Shown: in pieces, positions 1-8,185 of the stretch
Layout of the letters: each line of letters begins with the position of its first letter
Numbering within the stretch: position 1 is the stretch's first letter
From: Leptolyngbyaceae cyanobacterium
Lineage (GTDB): Bacteria > Cyanobacteriota > Cyanobacteriia > Cyanobacteriales > Aerosakkonemataceae
DNA length: 64,000 nucleotides
Reading direction: 5' to 3'
Assembly: GCA_036703985.1 (NCBI GenBank)
Contig: DATNQN010000057.1
Coordinates: 372,001 to 436,000 of the forward strand
Position numbers and translations under genes: made by a program
The notes under the pieces: model-generated
The model's database searches: none
What the model was told of the DNA's origin: nothing
The model's input: the letters and a program-made list of their open reading frames with translations, nothing else

Positions 1-1
1 A

Positions 2-1402
2 TTACCGTTTTGTTTTGTAAGTTAACTGTTGGAGTGGGTCGGAAATTTCCATTGGAGGAGAAGTGGGTCGATCCAGTTGGCGAGTTTGGGGTGGTAGACT
101 GGCAACGGAAGCGGCAGTGCGATCGCGAATTTGCTCTAAACTTTCCCCCCACATCCGCTTACCTTGGCTGAAAACTAACTGCAATAAAAGTTGTTCTTCC
201 ATTGGTTGTTCCGACATCAGTCCCAATCGATCGGAAATCATCTCACCGTTTTCAATTCGGCGGAAGATTTGTTTGCGACCGGGATAAGAAATTTTATTAC
301 TAGATTGTTTCATCGTGGGAATGCCATCAATTTCCACCAGTTTGTAAACTCCATTGACTGGCGCACCAGTGACTAATCGAGTTCCCAAACCGAAACCATC
401 GATGCAAGCACCAGACTGTTTTAACCGGGCAATTTCCCACTCATCTAGATCTCCAGTAGCAAAAATCGGTACTCCAGGCAACAGCGATCGCACTTGTTTC
501 GATAAACTAACTAAATCTCCCGAATCCAACCGCACTCCCGATAATTGTAATTCCCCCGCATTTACTCTTTCTGCTAACTGTTTAGCAGCTGCTAAAGGAT
601 CGTAAGTATCGATCAACAAAGGTGCGCCCGGAAAATAGCGATGAAAAGCCGCAAATGCCTCCATCTCGCTACCGCTAGTTGCCGTTAACGCCATCACCAA
701 AGAATGCGCCATCGTACCGCTCGGTTTTTGGCCCAATTTCAGCGCCGCCAGCACGTTAGATGTCGCATCCAAACCCCCCGCCAAGGCAGCCCGTGCCGCC
801 CACAGAGAAGCTTGAGCGCTAAAAGCCCGCCGCGTCCCGAATTCCAGCAAAGTAGCTAGTGGGCCAGCGACATCCCGCAACCTAGCGGCCCTCGTCGCCA
901 CCAACGTTTGGTAATTCAGCACGTTCAGCAGATAAGTTTCCACCACCTGAGCTTGCCATAACGGTGCTTCTACCCGCAGCAAAGGTTGATTGGCAAATAC
1001 CGCCGTTCCCTCTGGTACTGCCCACAGATCCCCCGTAAAACGAGCTTCTGCCAATCGCGACCAGAATTCCTTTGGTGCGTGCTGAAAAATACCAGTTGCC
1101 TGCAAAGCTTCCAGATGTTCTGGAGTAAAGCGAAATTGTTCTAAATATTCTAGGGCTTGTTGCAAACCCATCGCGATTAAGTAACCGAAACCTTCTGGTA
1201 ATCGTCGGGTAAATAGCTCGAAACTGGCTTGTCGATCGTCTAAACCTTCACCAACGTAGCACGCCGCCATCGTCAGTTGATAAAGGTCGGTTAACAAGCT
1301 CAAATCTTCAGAATCAACCGTAAGTTCTTTGGTTCGTAAGTTTTCGGTTGTGGGAAGATTACCACTCAGGTGTAAACGGTTCAATTCGGGGGCAATATTC
1401 AT
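2..1402 (-). CDS. pncB: Nicotinate phosphoribosyltransferase
   Basis: Converts nicotinate plus PRPP (with ATP) to nicotinate mononucleotide in the cytoplasmic NAD salvage pathway. The N-terminal LTDLYQLTMA segment, the central GVRLDSGDL motif and the FATGDLDEWEI stretch are typical of the NAPRTase family, and the length (about 466 aa) fits. I chose the ATG at 1402 (MNIAPELN). A TTG 33 bases further upstream would add 11 residues that look unlike a conserved start. The gene is complete, with its stop at the window's first bases. No operon partner is visible on the right, where an AT-rich intergenic stretch follows. Confidence 0.93.
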   Translation of the reverse strand: MNIAPELNRLHLSGNLPTTENLRTKELTVDSEDLSLLTDLYQLTMAACYVGEGLDDRQASFELFTRRLPEGFGYLIAMGLQQALEYLEQFRFTPEHLEALQATGIFQHAPKEFWSRLAEARFTGDLWAVPEGTAVFANQPLLRVEAPLWQAQVVETYLLNVLNYQTLVATRAARLRDVAGPLATLLEFGTRRAFSAQASLWAARAALAGGLDATSNVLAALKLGQKPSGTMAHSLVMALTATSGSEMEAFAAFHRYFPGAPLLIDTYDPLAAAKQLAERVNAGELQLSGVRLDSGDLVSLSKQVRSLLPGVPIFATGDLDEWEIARLKQSGACIDGFGLGTRLVTGAPVNGVYKLVEIDGIPTMKQSSNKISYPGRKQIFRRIENGEMISDRLGLMSEQPMEEQLLLQLVFSQGKRMWGESLEQIRDRTAASVASLPPQTRQLDRPTSPPMEISDPLQQLTYKTKR

Positions 1403-1872
1403 GGCCCAGCTTCCTAGCACGATCTTTGGTTTCAATTATAGTAGATTTCACCAAAATACTGTCAAGTCATTTTTCTGAAATTTTGATAAAGCTAGCCCGA
1501 TCGAGCAATATTTTCCTTTATTTAATTTAATGTAAATATTTATATAATTTACTTAATAGTAATTTTCTCAAAAATATTACCAGTTTCACGCACATTTAGC
1601 AGAATCAGGAGTAAATTAGCTCTCCCCTTTTCTCTTTCTCTTCCCTTTTCCTATAAAACAAGCTAACAAATATCACAAAACATTAAAAAACTGTACGGTT
1701 TTTTCCTTAAACTCAACAAGTAGCTGAGTCATAAACAAAGTATTGCAACAATAATCAAACAAGTATTGCGAAATTGTACGTTACCACCAAATTTATCGAT
1801 AATTAGAGTTAGAGGTACTAAAAAGTATCTGATTCAGAGCAAACGGAACATTTGAACGGGAGAGTATTTACT
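1403..1872. other. AT-rich intergenic region with a U-tract hairpin
   Basis: No convincing gene is seen here. It lies between the divergent starts of pncB and the small gene at 1873, so both promoters should be inside. A pyrimidine-rich run occupies about 1620-1655. At 1685..1704 there is a short hairpin: a 7-bp stem of A6C pairing with GT6 around a 6-base loop. It resembles a terminator but has no gene directly before it. Confidence 0.4.
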
Positions 1873-2025
1873 ATGACTGTCTACCAAATGTTTGATCGAG
1901 TTACCCAATTCTTTTTAGAAGCGGCTGCTCGCATTTTTGGCCCAACCGATGATGCTTATCCAGTAACCGGCGTTCAACCTTTTGAAGGAGACCCCTATAA
2001 AGAATCAGATAAATCGGATTGGTAG
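1873..2025 (+). CDS. Conserved-looking small protein, 50 aa
   Basis: This short frame starts with ATG after a GGGAG-like ribosome site and encodes 50 residues. The first half is an amphipathic or hydrophobic helix (QFFLEAAARIF). The second half is polar with PTDDAYPVTGVQPFEGDPY and an acidic C-terminus ending in DW. Composition and codon use are coding-like, and the style resembles small conserved cyanobacterial proteins of unknown function. I do not recognise a function. There is no membrane segment long enough to be certain and no cysteine. A strong hairpin 258 bases downstream could end its transcript. Confidence 0.6.
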   Translation: MTVYQMFDRVTQFFLEAAARIFGPTDDAYPVTGVQPFEGDPYKESDKSDW

Positions 2026-2282
2026 TGGTAAGAGATATCACCTTGATAGGTAGAAAAGTGTCAGATCTAAATCTGAAAACTCTTACGCAAGTTCGAGGTT
2101 CAGCCATATTTGGTTTGGGCGATTACCAAAAACCAAAATTGATAAGAATCAGAACAAAATTTCACCTTAGTCCAGAGCTACCATATTTATCTGTGGGTCG
2201 CTCTAAAATCGATTGGCAAGCTCTGTTATTATCACCTAATTCTTTGTATTGTAAACGTGGACTCGATTTTTTCTAGAGAAAC

Positions 2283-2317
2283 TCGGTGGAGAAGAAAACT
2301 TCTCCACCGAAATTTTT
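2283..2317 (+). terminator. Rho-independent-type terminator
   Basis: A perfect 12-bp inverted repeat (TCGGTGGAGAAG / CTTCTCCACCGA) surrounds an AAAA loop and is followed by AATTTTT. It could end the transcript of the small gene at 1873 on the plus strand. It lies just beyond the 3' end of the convergent gene at 2366 on the minus strand and may serve both. Confidence 0.75.
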
Positions 2318-2365
2318 GGAAATTTGAATAAATATGACAGCACTTAAGTAAAGTATTATTAGCCG

Positions 2366-2995
2366 TTAATTTCCCTGACAAGCACCTAAAGAATCCCACT
2401 GCAATTCAGCTAATAGCAGTATGGTTCCACCCATAATAATGCCAGTGGTAAGGTATTGCCAAAATCCTACGTAAGGAAGAATGAATATACTCAATAAATG
2501 AATAACACCAGTCATCATAAAGGTGCGCGATCGCATTCCCCACCCAGTACAAAAATAACCTACCCCTACCAAACCCAACCACAAATGGCAAAGAACGAGC
2601 AAAACTTCACCCCAACCTAAAAAAATACTCAAATCAGTTAAAATTAACCCAAATAACATTAAAATTATCCAACTATAAAGTACCCATCTCAACCGCTTTT
2701 CTTTAAACCAAGACCGAGTTAAATCTATCGTCGCCACCGTACCGATCGCAGTCAGCACTGACCATAAAATAGCTTGTAACTGCCAACTAATTGGAAAAAA
2801 CTGTGCCGTAGCAAAAATGCCGCTCGAGATTAAACCCCATAAAATGCAAGCTTGGTCTAATTTAGTATAAAAGCTACTATAAACGATCGTATCGCCAATC
2901 TTGAAATGAACGCGCCACGCGCCGGGAAACTTTTTTAAATCGACATTTGTTACTTTACGACGGATGGGAGGGACTGACGGGTTAAAGAAAGTCAT
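2366..2995 (-). CDS. Integral membrane protein of unknown function, 209 aa
   Basis: The protein has a soluble N-terminus of about 45 residues (basic, with VDLKKFPGAWRVHFKIGDT), then roughly five to six hydrophobic helices: ACILWGLISSGIFATAQFF, AILWSVLTAIGTVATI, VLYSWIILMLFGLIL, VLLVLCHLWLGLVGVGYF and TGVIHLLSIFILPYVGF. No catalytic motif is visible. It looks like a conserved cyanobacterial inner-membrane protein. The ATG start at 2995 is the first in frame. It stands alone between two intergenic gaps. Confidence 0.7.
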   Translation of the reverse strand: MTFFNPSVPPIRRKVTNVDLKKFPGAWRVHFKIGDTIVYSSFYTKLDQACILWGLISSGIFATAQFFPISWQLQAILWSVLTAIGTVATIDLTRSWFKEKRLRWVLYSWIILMLFGLILTDLSIFLGWGEVLLVLCHLWLGLVGVGYFCTGWGMRSRTFMMTGVIHLLSIFILPYVGFWQYLTTGIIMGGTILLLAELQWDSLGACQGN

Positions 2996-3449
2996 ATTAA
3001 AAGTTGCTAAAAATAATTTATTTGTAGTTCTGATGATTAAATACTCGATCGGAACACCTTAATTACGTCTCTATCAACAGAAATGAGTTAGGCGTTTTTA
3101 ATCTACGACCAATTAAGTAATTGTTAAATCATTCTGTATATCTCCCGTACTAACCCATTTGGTGTATGTCCGAGATATTGCTAAGTTATATTAAGTTTAT
3201 TATAAATTTTGTAAAATTAGATGCTTAGGGTACAAATTTTTCCTAAAAGTAATCGAACTGAAGCTGAGAGCATCAGTTCGTTAATCATGATTTAAGCTTT
3301 TTTACTCATTCGTCAGTGGTAATCCGGATTGGCGAATTTAATTGCTACTAAAATTCGGTAAAACTAAGCACCAAACCACAAACAATAGTCAATAATTCCT
3401 ATTTCTTAATGAGTATTTTTACCAGTCACTAGCTCCTCTTTAATACCCG
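2996..3449. other. Intergenic region, nothing recognised
   Basis: This is an AT-rich spacer of about 450 bases between two minus-strand genes. It should carry the promoter of the membrane protein at 2366. I see no ORF with coding character and no strong hairpin or RNA gene. Confidence 0.4.
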
Positions 3450-4160
3450 CTACCAATTGCCAAACCAAACCTGATTCAACAAAAAGCATAATGCCGCGCT
3501 ACCAACTGGAACGGTTATGTTATCAATACCTAACTTAGAGAAAGCTTCCAAACTGGTCGCAACTAAAGCGATCGCCAATGGCACTACCCAAGTTTGCCAA
3601 ACATTACCTTGAACGGCCAATAAAATCAGAAAGCACACTGCATAGCTAACCAATGCCATCGTCAGAGAACCTTCCCAACTTTTTTGCATTCCCCAAATCT
3701 TATAAGGATGTTTACCAAATTGCTGTCCCACCAGCGCTGCCAATCCATCTCCCCAAGTCATCACCAAAATTCCCACCGCAGCGTAATAAGGTTGTTGTAG
3801 AGGCCAAAACCAACCGACTAAAATACCGATACTGAGGGCATAAAAAAACGTACCTAAGCTTTTGCGTCCTACGCTATTAATTCCTGGCAAAATTGGTAAT
3901 TTATACGACAAAAGAGCCACCGTACTTGCTAAAATCGAAGCGGTAATTCCCACCCAAGCGGGAATTTGCAACCACCATGCCAAGAGGATCACCTGTCCCG
4001 TACCAATGTGAACTACTTTGCGTATTCTTTCCGGTTCTGTAGAAGTGTAGCGATGCAGCAACTCGGCAGCCAAAATAATTACTCCTACCCAAACTGCGGC
4101 AATCGCAATATGGAACCAGAGAGTAGGATCGGATAGAAAAGGTGGCACTGAATTAAGCAA
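3450..4160 (-). CDS. Phytol kinase-like protein of the CTP-dependent polyprenol kinase family
   Basis: This is a membrane protein with about six to seven hydrophobic helices. It carries the family signatures RKVVHIGTGQVIL near residue 48 and WGDGLAALVGQQFGKHPY followed by KSWEGSL near 140-170. These are shared by plant and cyanobacterial phytol kinase (VTE5) and dolichol kinase. Such enzymes phosphorylate free phytol from chlorophyll turnover for tocopherol or phylloquinone recycling. No in-frame ATG lies near the start: translation would use TTG at 4160 or GTG about 12 bases inside. Substrate assignment is from family knowledge only. It diverges from yidD. Confidence 0.78.
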   Translation of the reverse strand: MLNSVPPFLSDPTLWFHIAIAAVWVGVIILAAELLHRYTSTEPERIRKVVHIGTGQVILLAWWLQIPAWVGITASILASTVALLSYKLPILPGINSVGRKSLGTFFYALSIGILVGWFWPLQQPYYAAVGILVMTWGDGLAALVGQQFGKHPYKIWGMQKSWEGSLTMALVSYAVCFLILLAVQGNVWQTWVVPLAIALVATSLEAFSKLGIDNITVPVGSAALCFLLNQVWFGNW

Positions 4161-4217
4161 AGATTTGGTTTAGTTAAACTAGGCTCTCCTTAACACTTTA
4201 TTAGATTTTGTTCGTAC

Positions 4218-4457
4218 ATGAAAATTTTATTCATCTGGTTGATTAAAGGTTACCGAACCTTTATTTCACCTTTGTATCCTCCTACCTGTCGCTTTCACCC
4301 AACTTGTTCGCAGTATGCCATTCAAGCGATCGAACGATTTGGCCCTTGGCGCGGTAGTTGGTTAGCCGTTCGCCGCATCTTGCGCTGCCATCCCCTGCAT
4401 CCCGGTGGATACGATCCGGTACCAGAGGTTGAGAATTCAACAAATAAGAAGGATTGA
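4218..4457 (+). CDS. yidD: Membrane protein insertion efficiency factor YidD
   Basis: This 79-residue protein has the full YidD pattern: an amphipathic N-terminus, then [53 protein letters not shown] in pieces. The paired cysteines ([10 protein letters not shown]) and the RC(H)[10 protein letters not shown] tail are characteristic. It is an inner-membrane-associated helper of YidC-dependent protein insertion. In many bacteria it sits between rnpA and yidC; here it stands alone, 57 bases from the divergent phytol-kinase-like gene and convergent with the diguanylate cyclase. Confidence 0.92.
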   Translation: MKILFIWLIKGYRTFISPLYPPTCRFHPTCSQYAIQAIERFGPWRGSWLAVRRILRCHPLHPGGYDPVPEVENSTNKKD

Positions 4458-4467
4458 TCGATAATTT

Positions 4468-6984
4468 TCACTGCTCTGCTACGACAACACGATCGCGTCC
4501 TTGTCTTTTCGCCTCGTACAACGCTGCATCCGCCGCCGCAATCACCGTCTCCCCAGTCAATCCGTGATCGGGGAAAATCGCTACACCCAAAGACACCGTA
4601 ATACTGCCGAGATGCTGACGGCGATGTTGCAATTTTAAGCGTTTCACCCCTTCCCGAATAAATTCAGCCCGTCTGATAATAGTTTCTAAAGATGCTTCCG
4701 GCAGAATTAACGTTAATTCCTCACCACCATAGCGACAAGCAATATCCGAACCGCGAAATTTTTCTTGTAAAAATTTTCCCAATTCCCGCAGCACCGCATC
4801 CCCACCATCATGACCGTAAGTATCGTTATAACGCTTAAAATGATCGACATCGATCATAATTACTCCCAACGTTTGCTTTAAACGAACGGCGCGACTAATC
4901 TCTCTTTCTAAAGATTCTTCTAAATAACGTCGATTGTATAAACCAGTTAACGAATCCCGAATACTTTGCTGTTGCAGCGCTTCTCGTAACTTTAAATTAG
5001 CTAATGCTAACCCAATATGCTCTGCCACCGTGACCCCTAATTGTTCTTTGGCTGACGTGAAATATCCCGGCTGCTGAGAAGTTAAATAAAGTATCCCTAA
5101 AGCTTCTCCCTGCGCCATCATGGGAACGCAAAGAGTTTCAGCCGGAATCGGTAACAAAGAAAAGTTTTGGTATTCTTCCGCTATCCAATGATGAGATATC
5201 CCTGAGTCTCTATTTTTTTGACAATCATCGTTACAAACTATATTTTCCGAGTCATTTTCTCCCAACGATTGGCTAAGAATATGGCAATATTCTTGTGGCG
5301 GATCGCATACTTTTTGGCCAATCCTATCTGAATTATCATTTAATAACCCTTGGGTTACCAACGGTTGTAATTGAACGTGTTTGCACTGTAAGCTAAGTTC
5401 CGAATATTTAACTAAATGAGGTCTGCCTCTTCGCAATGACCAGCAATCATTTGGACTGAAAATTTTCTTACTACTAAAATTATTTCCACTTTGTTCGCTC
5501 GACCAAGTAGAAACTGCCTCTGCGACATTTTTAGAAGAGCTAATTACAAATATTCCCCCCGACACATCGGGAAACAACGGTTTGACCAATTGAGCGAGCA
5601 TTTTATAGGCTTCGTCAATGGTCATACAGGCTTGCAAAATATCGCTCATTTTACCAAGTAACGCGATTTCCCGATTTCTCAACGCCAATTCTTCTACCCA
5701 CTTATTTAATCTTTTATTGGCTTGTTCCAAATCTTTCTGAATCCTTTTTAGTTCGGTAATATTGCGAATAATAGCCAGGACAAATTCAACCTTTCCCTGC
5801 CTGGAAAATTCCGGTACTGCACGGGCTTGATAGTAAGCTTTTCCATTTAAATCTGTTAATTCAAACTCAATAGATTCTTGCCTACCCGTGATAAATACTT
5901 TTTGTAAAACTTTTTTCCACATATTCTGAAATTCATTACTAAATCCCACTTCAGAGAGCTTTTTACCGATGAAAGCTTGGGGAGGTATGCCAATTTGCCT
6001 TTCTATTTCTGGATTAATATACTGACAGCGCAACTCCCGATCGTATCGCGCGATCGCATCCGGCGCATTTTCAATCAAAGCGCGAAATTCTTCCTCTTGA
6101 TGAAGTCTTTCTTCCGCCGCTTTTTTGCGTTCGGAAATATCGCGCAAAATTAAAGTAAAGATTTTTCCCGATACTAACTCTACTTGAGAAATTGAAGCTT
6201 CGATCGGAAATTCAGTTCCGTCTTTGCGACGACCGACTAATTCATCTAATTTTACTTTATGAAAGGATTGAACGTACCATTGATTGAGCCTAGCGGTTTG
6301 CTCGCTATCAACTTCTGCAAGGCAATCTGGCAACAGTAAAATTAGGGGTTTGCCTAATACTTCATTAGTAGCGTAACCGAAAATTTTGACTGCACCTTGA
6401 TTAAATAAATTAATTTTTTGGTTTTCATCTATAGAAATAATAGCATCTTTAGCAATATCTAAAATAGTTGCAAAACGAACGCTGGCTGCTAGCAAATTGT
6501 CTTCTACTGTTTTGGCAAATGTAATATCCTGATTGGTTTCTAAAATCACGGGTATCTTACTATTTAATTTATTGATAACCCAACGGCTAGCCACTATAAT
6601 TTTACTCCCATCTCTTTTAGTTTGGAGCAGTTCGCCTTCCCAAATCCCCCTTTGAAAAAGCTCTGTTTCTATTTCTGATAAAGGTTTGGGAAATTTTGTG
6701 AAGAGAAAATTATGATGGTTCTTTCCGAAAGCTTCTTCTTTACTAAACCCATACATTTCTTCAGCCCGATCGTTCCAAAATGCGATTGCACCTTGTAAAT
6801 CTCTGATTAATATTCCCTCATGAGCTAAATTCAACAGATCTGCTCGTTCTTGAATACTTTTAAATAAATCTTGTTGATGATAATTTAATTTTAAGAAAAT
6901 TTTAGAAAAGAAAGCATTTTGATGGCTAATTTTCTTGACTAAATTAGCAATTAATTGACAGAAAGCGATACCTAGAGGTTTCAT
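4468..6984 (-). CDS. Diguanylate cyclase with three PAS domains and a GAF domain
   Basis: This 838-aa protein is predicted to make cyclic di-GMP from two GTP. PAS domains lie at about 45-160, 165-290 and 295-415, a coiled coil at 412-440, a GAF domain at about 445-665, and a GGDEF domain at 670-835. The active site is GGEEL (753-757), preceded exactly five residues earlier by RGSD (744-747), which fits an inhibitory I-site. The GAF domain carries the usual DCWSLRRGRPHLV and LCVPMMAQGEALGILYL segments, but about 80 extra residues with extra cysteines separate them (see findings). No strong transmembrane helix is visible, so it is probably cytoplasmic. It has no obvious operon partner. Confidence 0.92.
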   Translation of the reverse strand: MKPLGIAFCQLIANLVKKISHQNAFFSKIFLKLNYHQQDLFKSIQERADLLNLAHEGILIRDLQGAIAFWNDRAEEMYGFSKEEAFGKNHHNFLFTKFPKPLSEIETELFQRGIWEGELLQTKRDGSKIIVASRWVINKLNSKIPVILETNQDITFAKTVEDNLLAASVRFATILDIAKDAIISIDENQKINLFNQGAVKIFGYATNEVLGKPLILLLPDCLAEVDSEQTARLNQWYVQSFHKVKLDELVGRRKDGTEFPIEASISQVELVSGKIFTLILRDISERKKAAEERLHQEEEFRALIENAPDAIARYDRELRCQYINPEIERQIGIPPQAFIGKKLSEVGFSNEFQNMWKKVLQKVFITGRQESIEFELTDLNGKAYYQARAVPEFSRQGKVEFVLAIIRNITELKRIQKDLEQANKRLNKWVEELALRNREIALLGKMSDILQACMTIDEAYKMLAQLVKPLFPDVSGGIFVISSSKNVAEAVSTWSSEQSGNNFSSKKIFSPNDCWSLRRGRPHLVKYSELSLQCKHVQLQPLVTQGLLNDNSDRIGQKVCDPPQEYCHILSQSLGENDSENIVCNDDCQKNRDSGISHHWIAEEYQNFSLLPIPAETLCVPMMAQGEALGILYLTSQQPGYFTSAKEQLGVTVAEHIGLALANLKLREALQQQSIRDSLTGLYNRRYLEESLEREISRAVRLKQTLGVIMIDVDHFKRYNDTYGHDGGDAVLRELGKFLQEKFRGSDIACRYGGEELTLILPEASLETIIRRAEFIREGVKRLKLQHRRQHLGSITVSLGVAIFPDHGLTGETVIAAADAALYEAKRQGRDRVVVAEQ

Positions 6985-7438
6985 AGAGAAAACTTAGAGT
7001 TACATTTGGGAGAAATAGGTATAACTGCGAAGAAGTTTTCCCCATTTCTATAGGAAAACTCCTCCTTGCTGCCCCTGAAGTGACTTCTACTGTAATTCGC
7101 TGTTGACAATCACTGCTCGAAGCGCTAAGCCAATTATTGAGATTTTTTAAGGAAAGCTAAGTTGATAACAGTGTTTGCTTTATAACTAGGCTAATTTCAG
7201 TATATCAACGAGAAACACCCAATGTAAAAAGATTATAAAATTAACCGTATCTTGATTGTATAAGATTAACTTAGAAATAATTACCCTCTTCCGGTAGATT
7301 AATTATCTAACATATGGTTAGTTGCCAAAATATAAAAATATTATTAAGAATTTTTTATCGGTCGGTTTACTCTCCTAATTTTTCTCAATGTAACGAATAG
7401 TTTAGTTTATTTATTTTTTGAAAAGTTTAACAGAAATT
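6985..7438. other. Intergenic region between divergent genes
   Basis: AT-rich, about 450 bases. It contains an 8-bp inverted repeat (AGTTTTCC / GGAAAACT, 7034..7060) in the 5' region of the diguanylate cyclase gene. No coding or RNA gene is recognised. Promoters for both flanking genes are expected here. Confidence 0.4.
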
Positions 7439-8143
7439 ATGAAACCATATCAACAAATATTAATAGTCGAGTCTGGAGAACCACTAATCCCCATCCCCTT
7501 AGAACTATTTGCCGTTGAATCTCCCCATCCTTACGAAAAATTAGGCGCACCCTACGGAGATCGATCGCCCTATTATCTACGTCAAACAGTATTAAAAAAG
7601 CTGATCGAAGCGCAAAACCTACTACAGCAAACGCATCCCTACTGGCGCATCCAAATTTTTGATGCTTATCGACCAATTGAAGTGCAAAAATTTATGGTCG
7701 AGTACACCTTCGCCGAACTACTGAGAGCGCAGAATTTAAACTTATCCCAAATATCAGACATCGAACAACAAAACATTTGGCAGCAGGTTTATCAATTTTG
7801 GGCATCGCCCAGCCCCGATCCCGCTACCCCACCGCCCCATAGTACCGGTGGCGCGATCGACATTACCCTAGTTAACGAGCAAGGTAATCCAGTAAATATG
7901 GGTACAGCTATTGATGAAGTTTCACCGCTCTCCTATCCAGATTACTTTGCTAACAGCACCAACCCCATAGAACGGCAATATCACGCCTACCGCCAACTAT
8001 TGTGGAGTATTATGCAAAAAGTCGGTTTTCAGCGCCATCCTAATGAATGGTGGCATTTTTCTTTTGGCGATCAAATGTGGGCTTGGTTATCTAATCAAGC
8101 AAATCCCCATCATTCACTTACAGCACGATACGGAAGAATTTAA
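7439..8143 (+). CDS. D-Ala-D-Ala dipeptidase, VanX/DdpX family (M15D)
   Basis: Zinc-dependent hydrolase of D-alanyl-D-alanine or related peptides. In the sequence: FDAYRPIEVQKFMV (substrate-binding Arg region), HSTGGAIDITL supplying the His and Asp zinc ligands, and NEWWHFSFGD supplying the catalytic Glu and last His ligand. The size (about 234 aa) suits the family. I prefer the ATG at 7439; a TTG 21 bases upstream would add seven residues. No signal peptide is visible, so it probably acts in the cytoplasm. There is no vanA/vanH partner, so a role in peptidoglycan turnover or peptide use is more likely than glycopeptide resistance. Confidence 0.85.
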   Translation: MKPYQQILIVESGEPLIPIPLELFAVESPHPYEKLGAPYGDRSPYYLRQTVLKKLIEAQNLLQQTHPYWRIQIFDAYRPIEVQKFMVEYTFAELLRAQNLNLSQISDIEQQNIWQQVYQFWASPSPDPATPPPHSTGGAIDITLVNEQGNPVNMGTAIDEVSPLSYPDYFANSTNPIERQYHAYRQLLWSIMQKVGFQRHPNEWWHFSFGDQMWAWLSNQANPHHSLTARYGRI

Positions 8144-8185
8144 AAAAGGGGTTCAGAATAGATTTTTTTCTGTTTCAGTCCTCTC

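Noticed and set aside
2019-2276. An 85-codon plus-strand frame after the 50-aa gene
   Set aside because: It starts on a GTG overlapping the end of the smaller gene, has no recognisable motif or ribosome site and looks like untranslated sequence before the hairpin.
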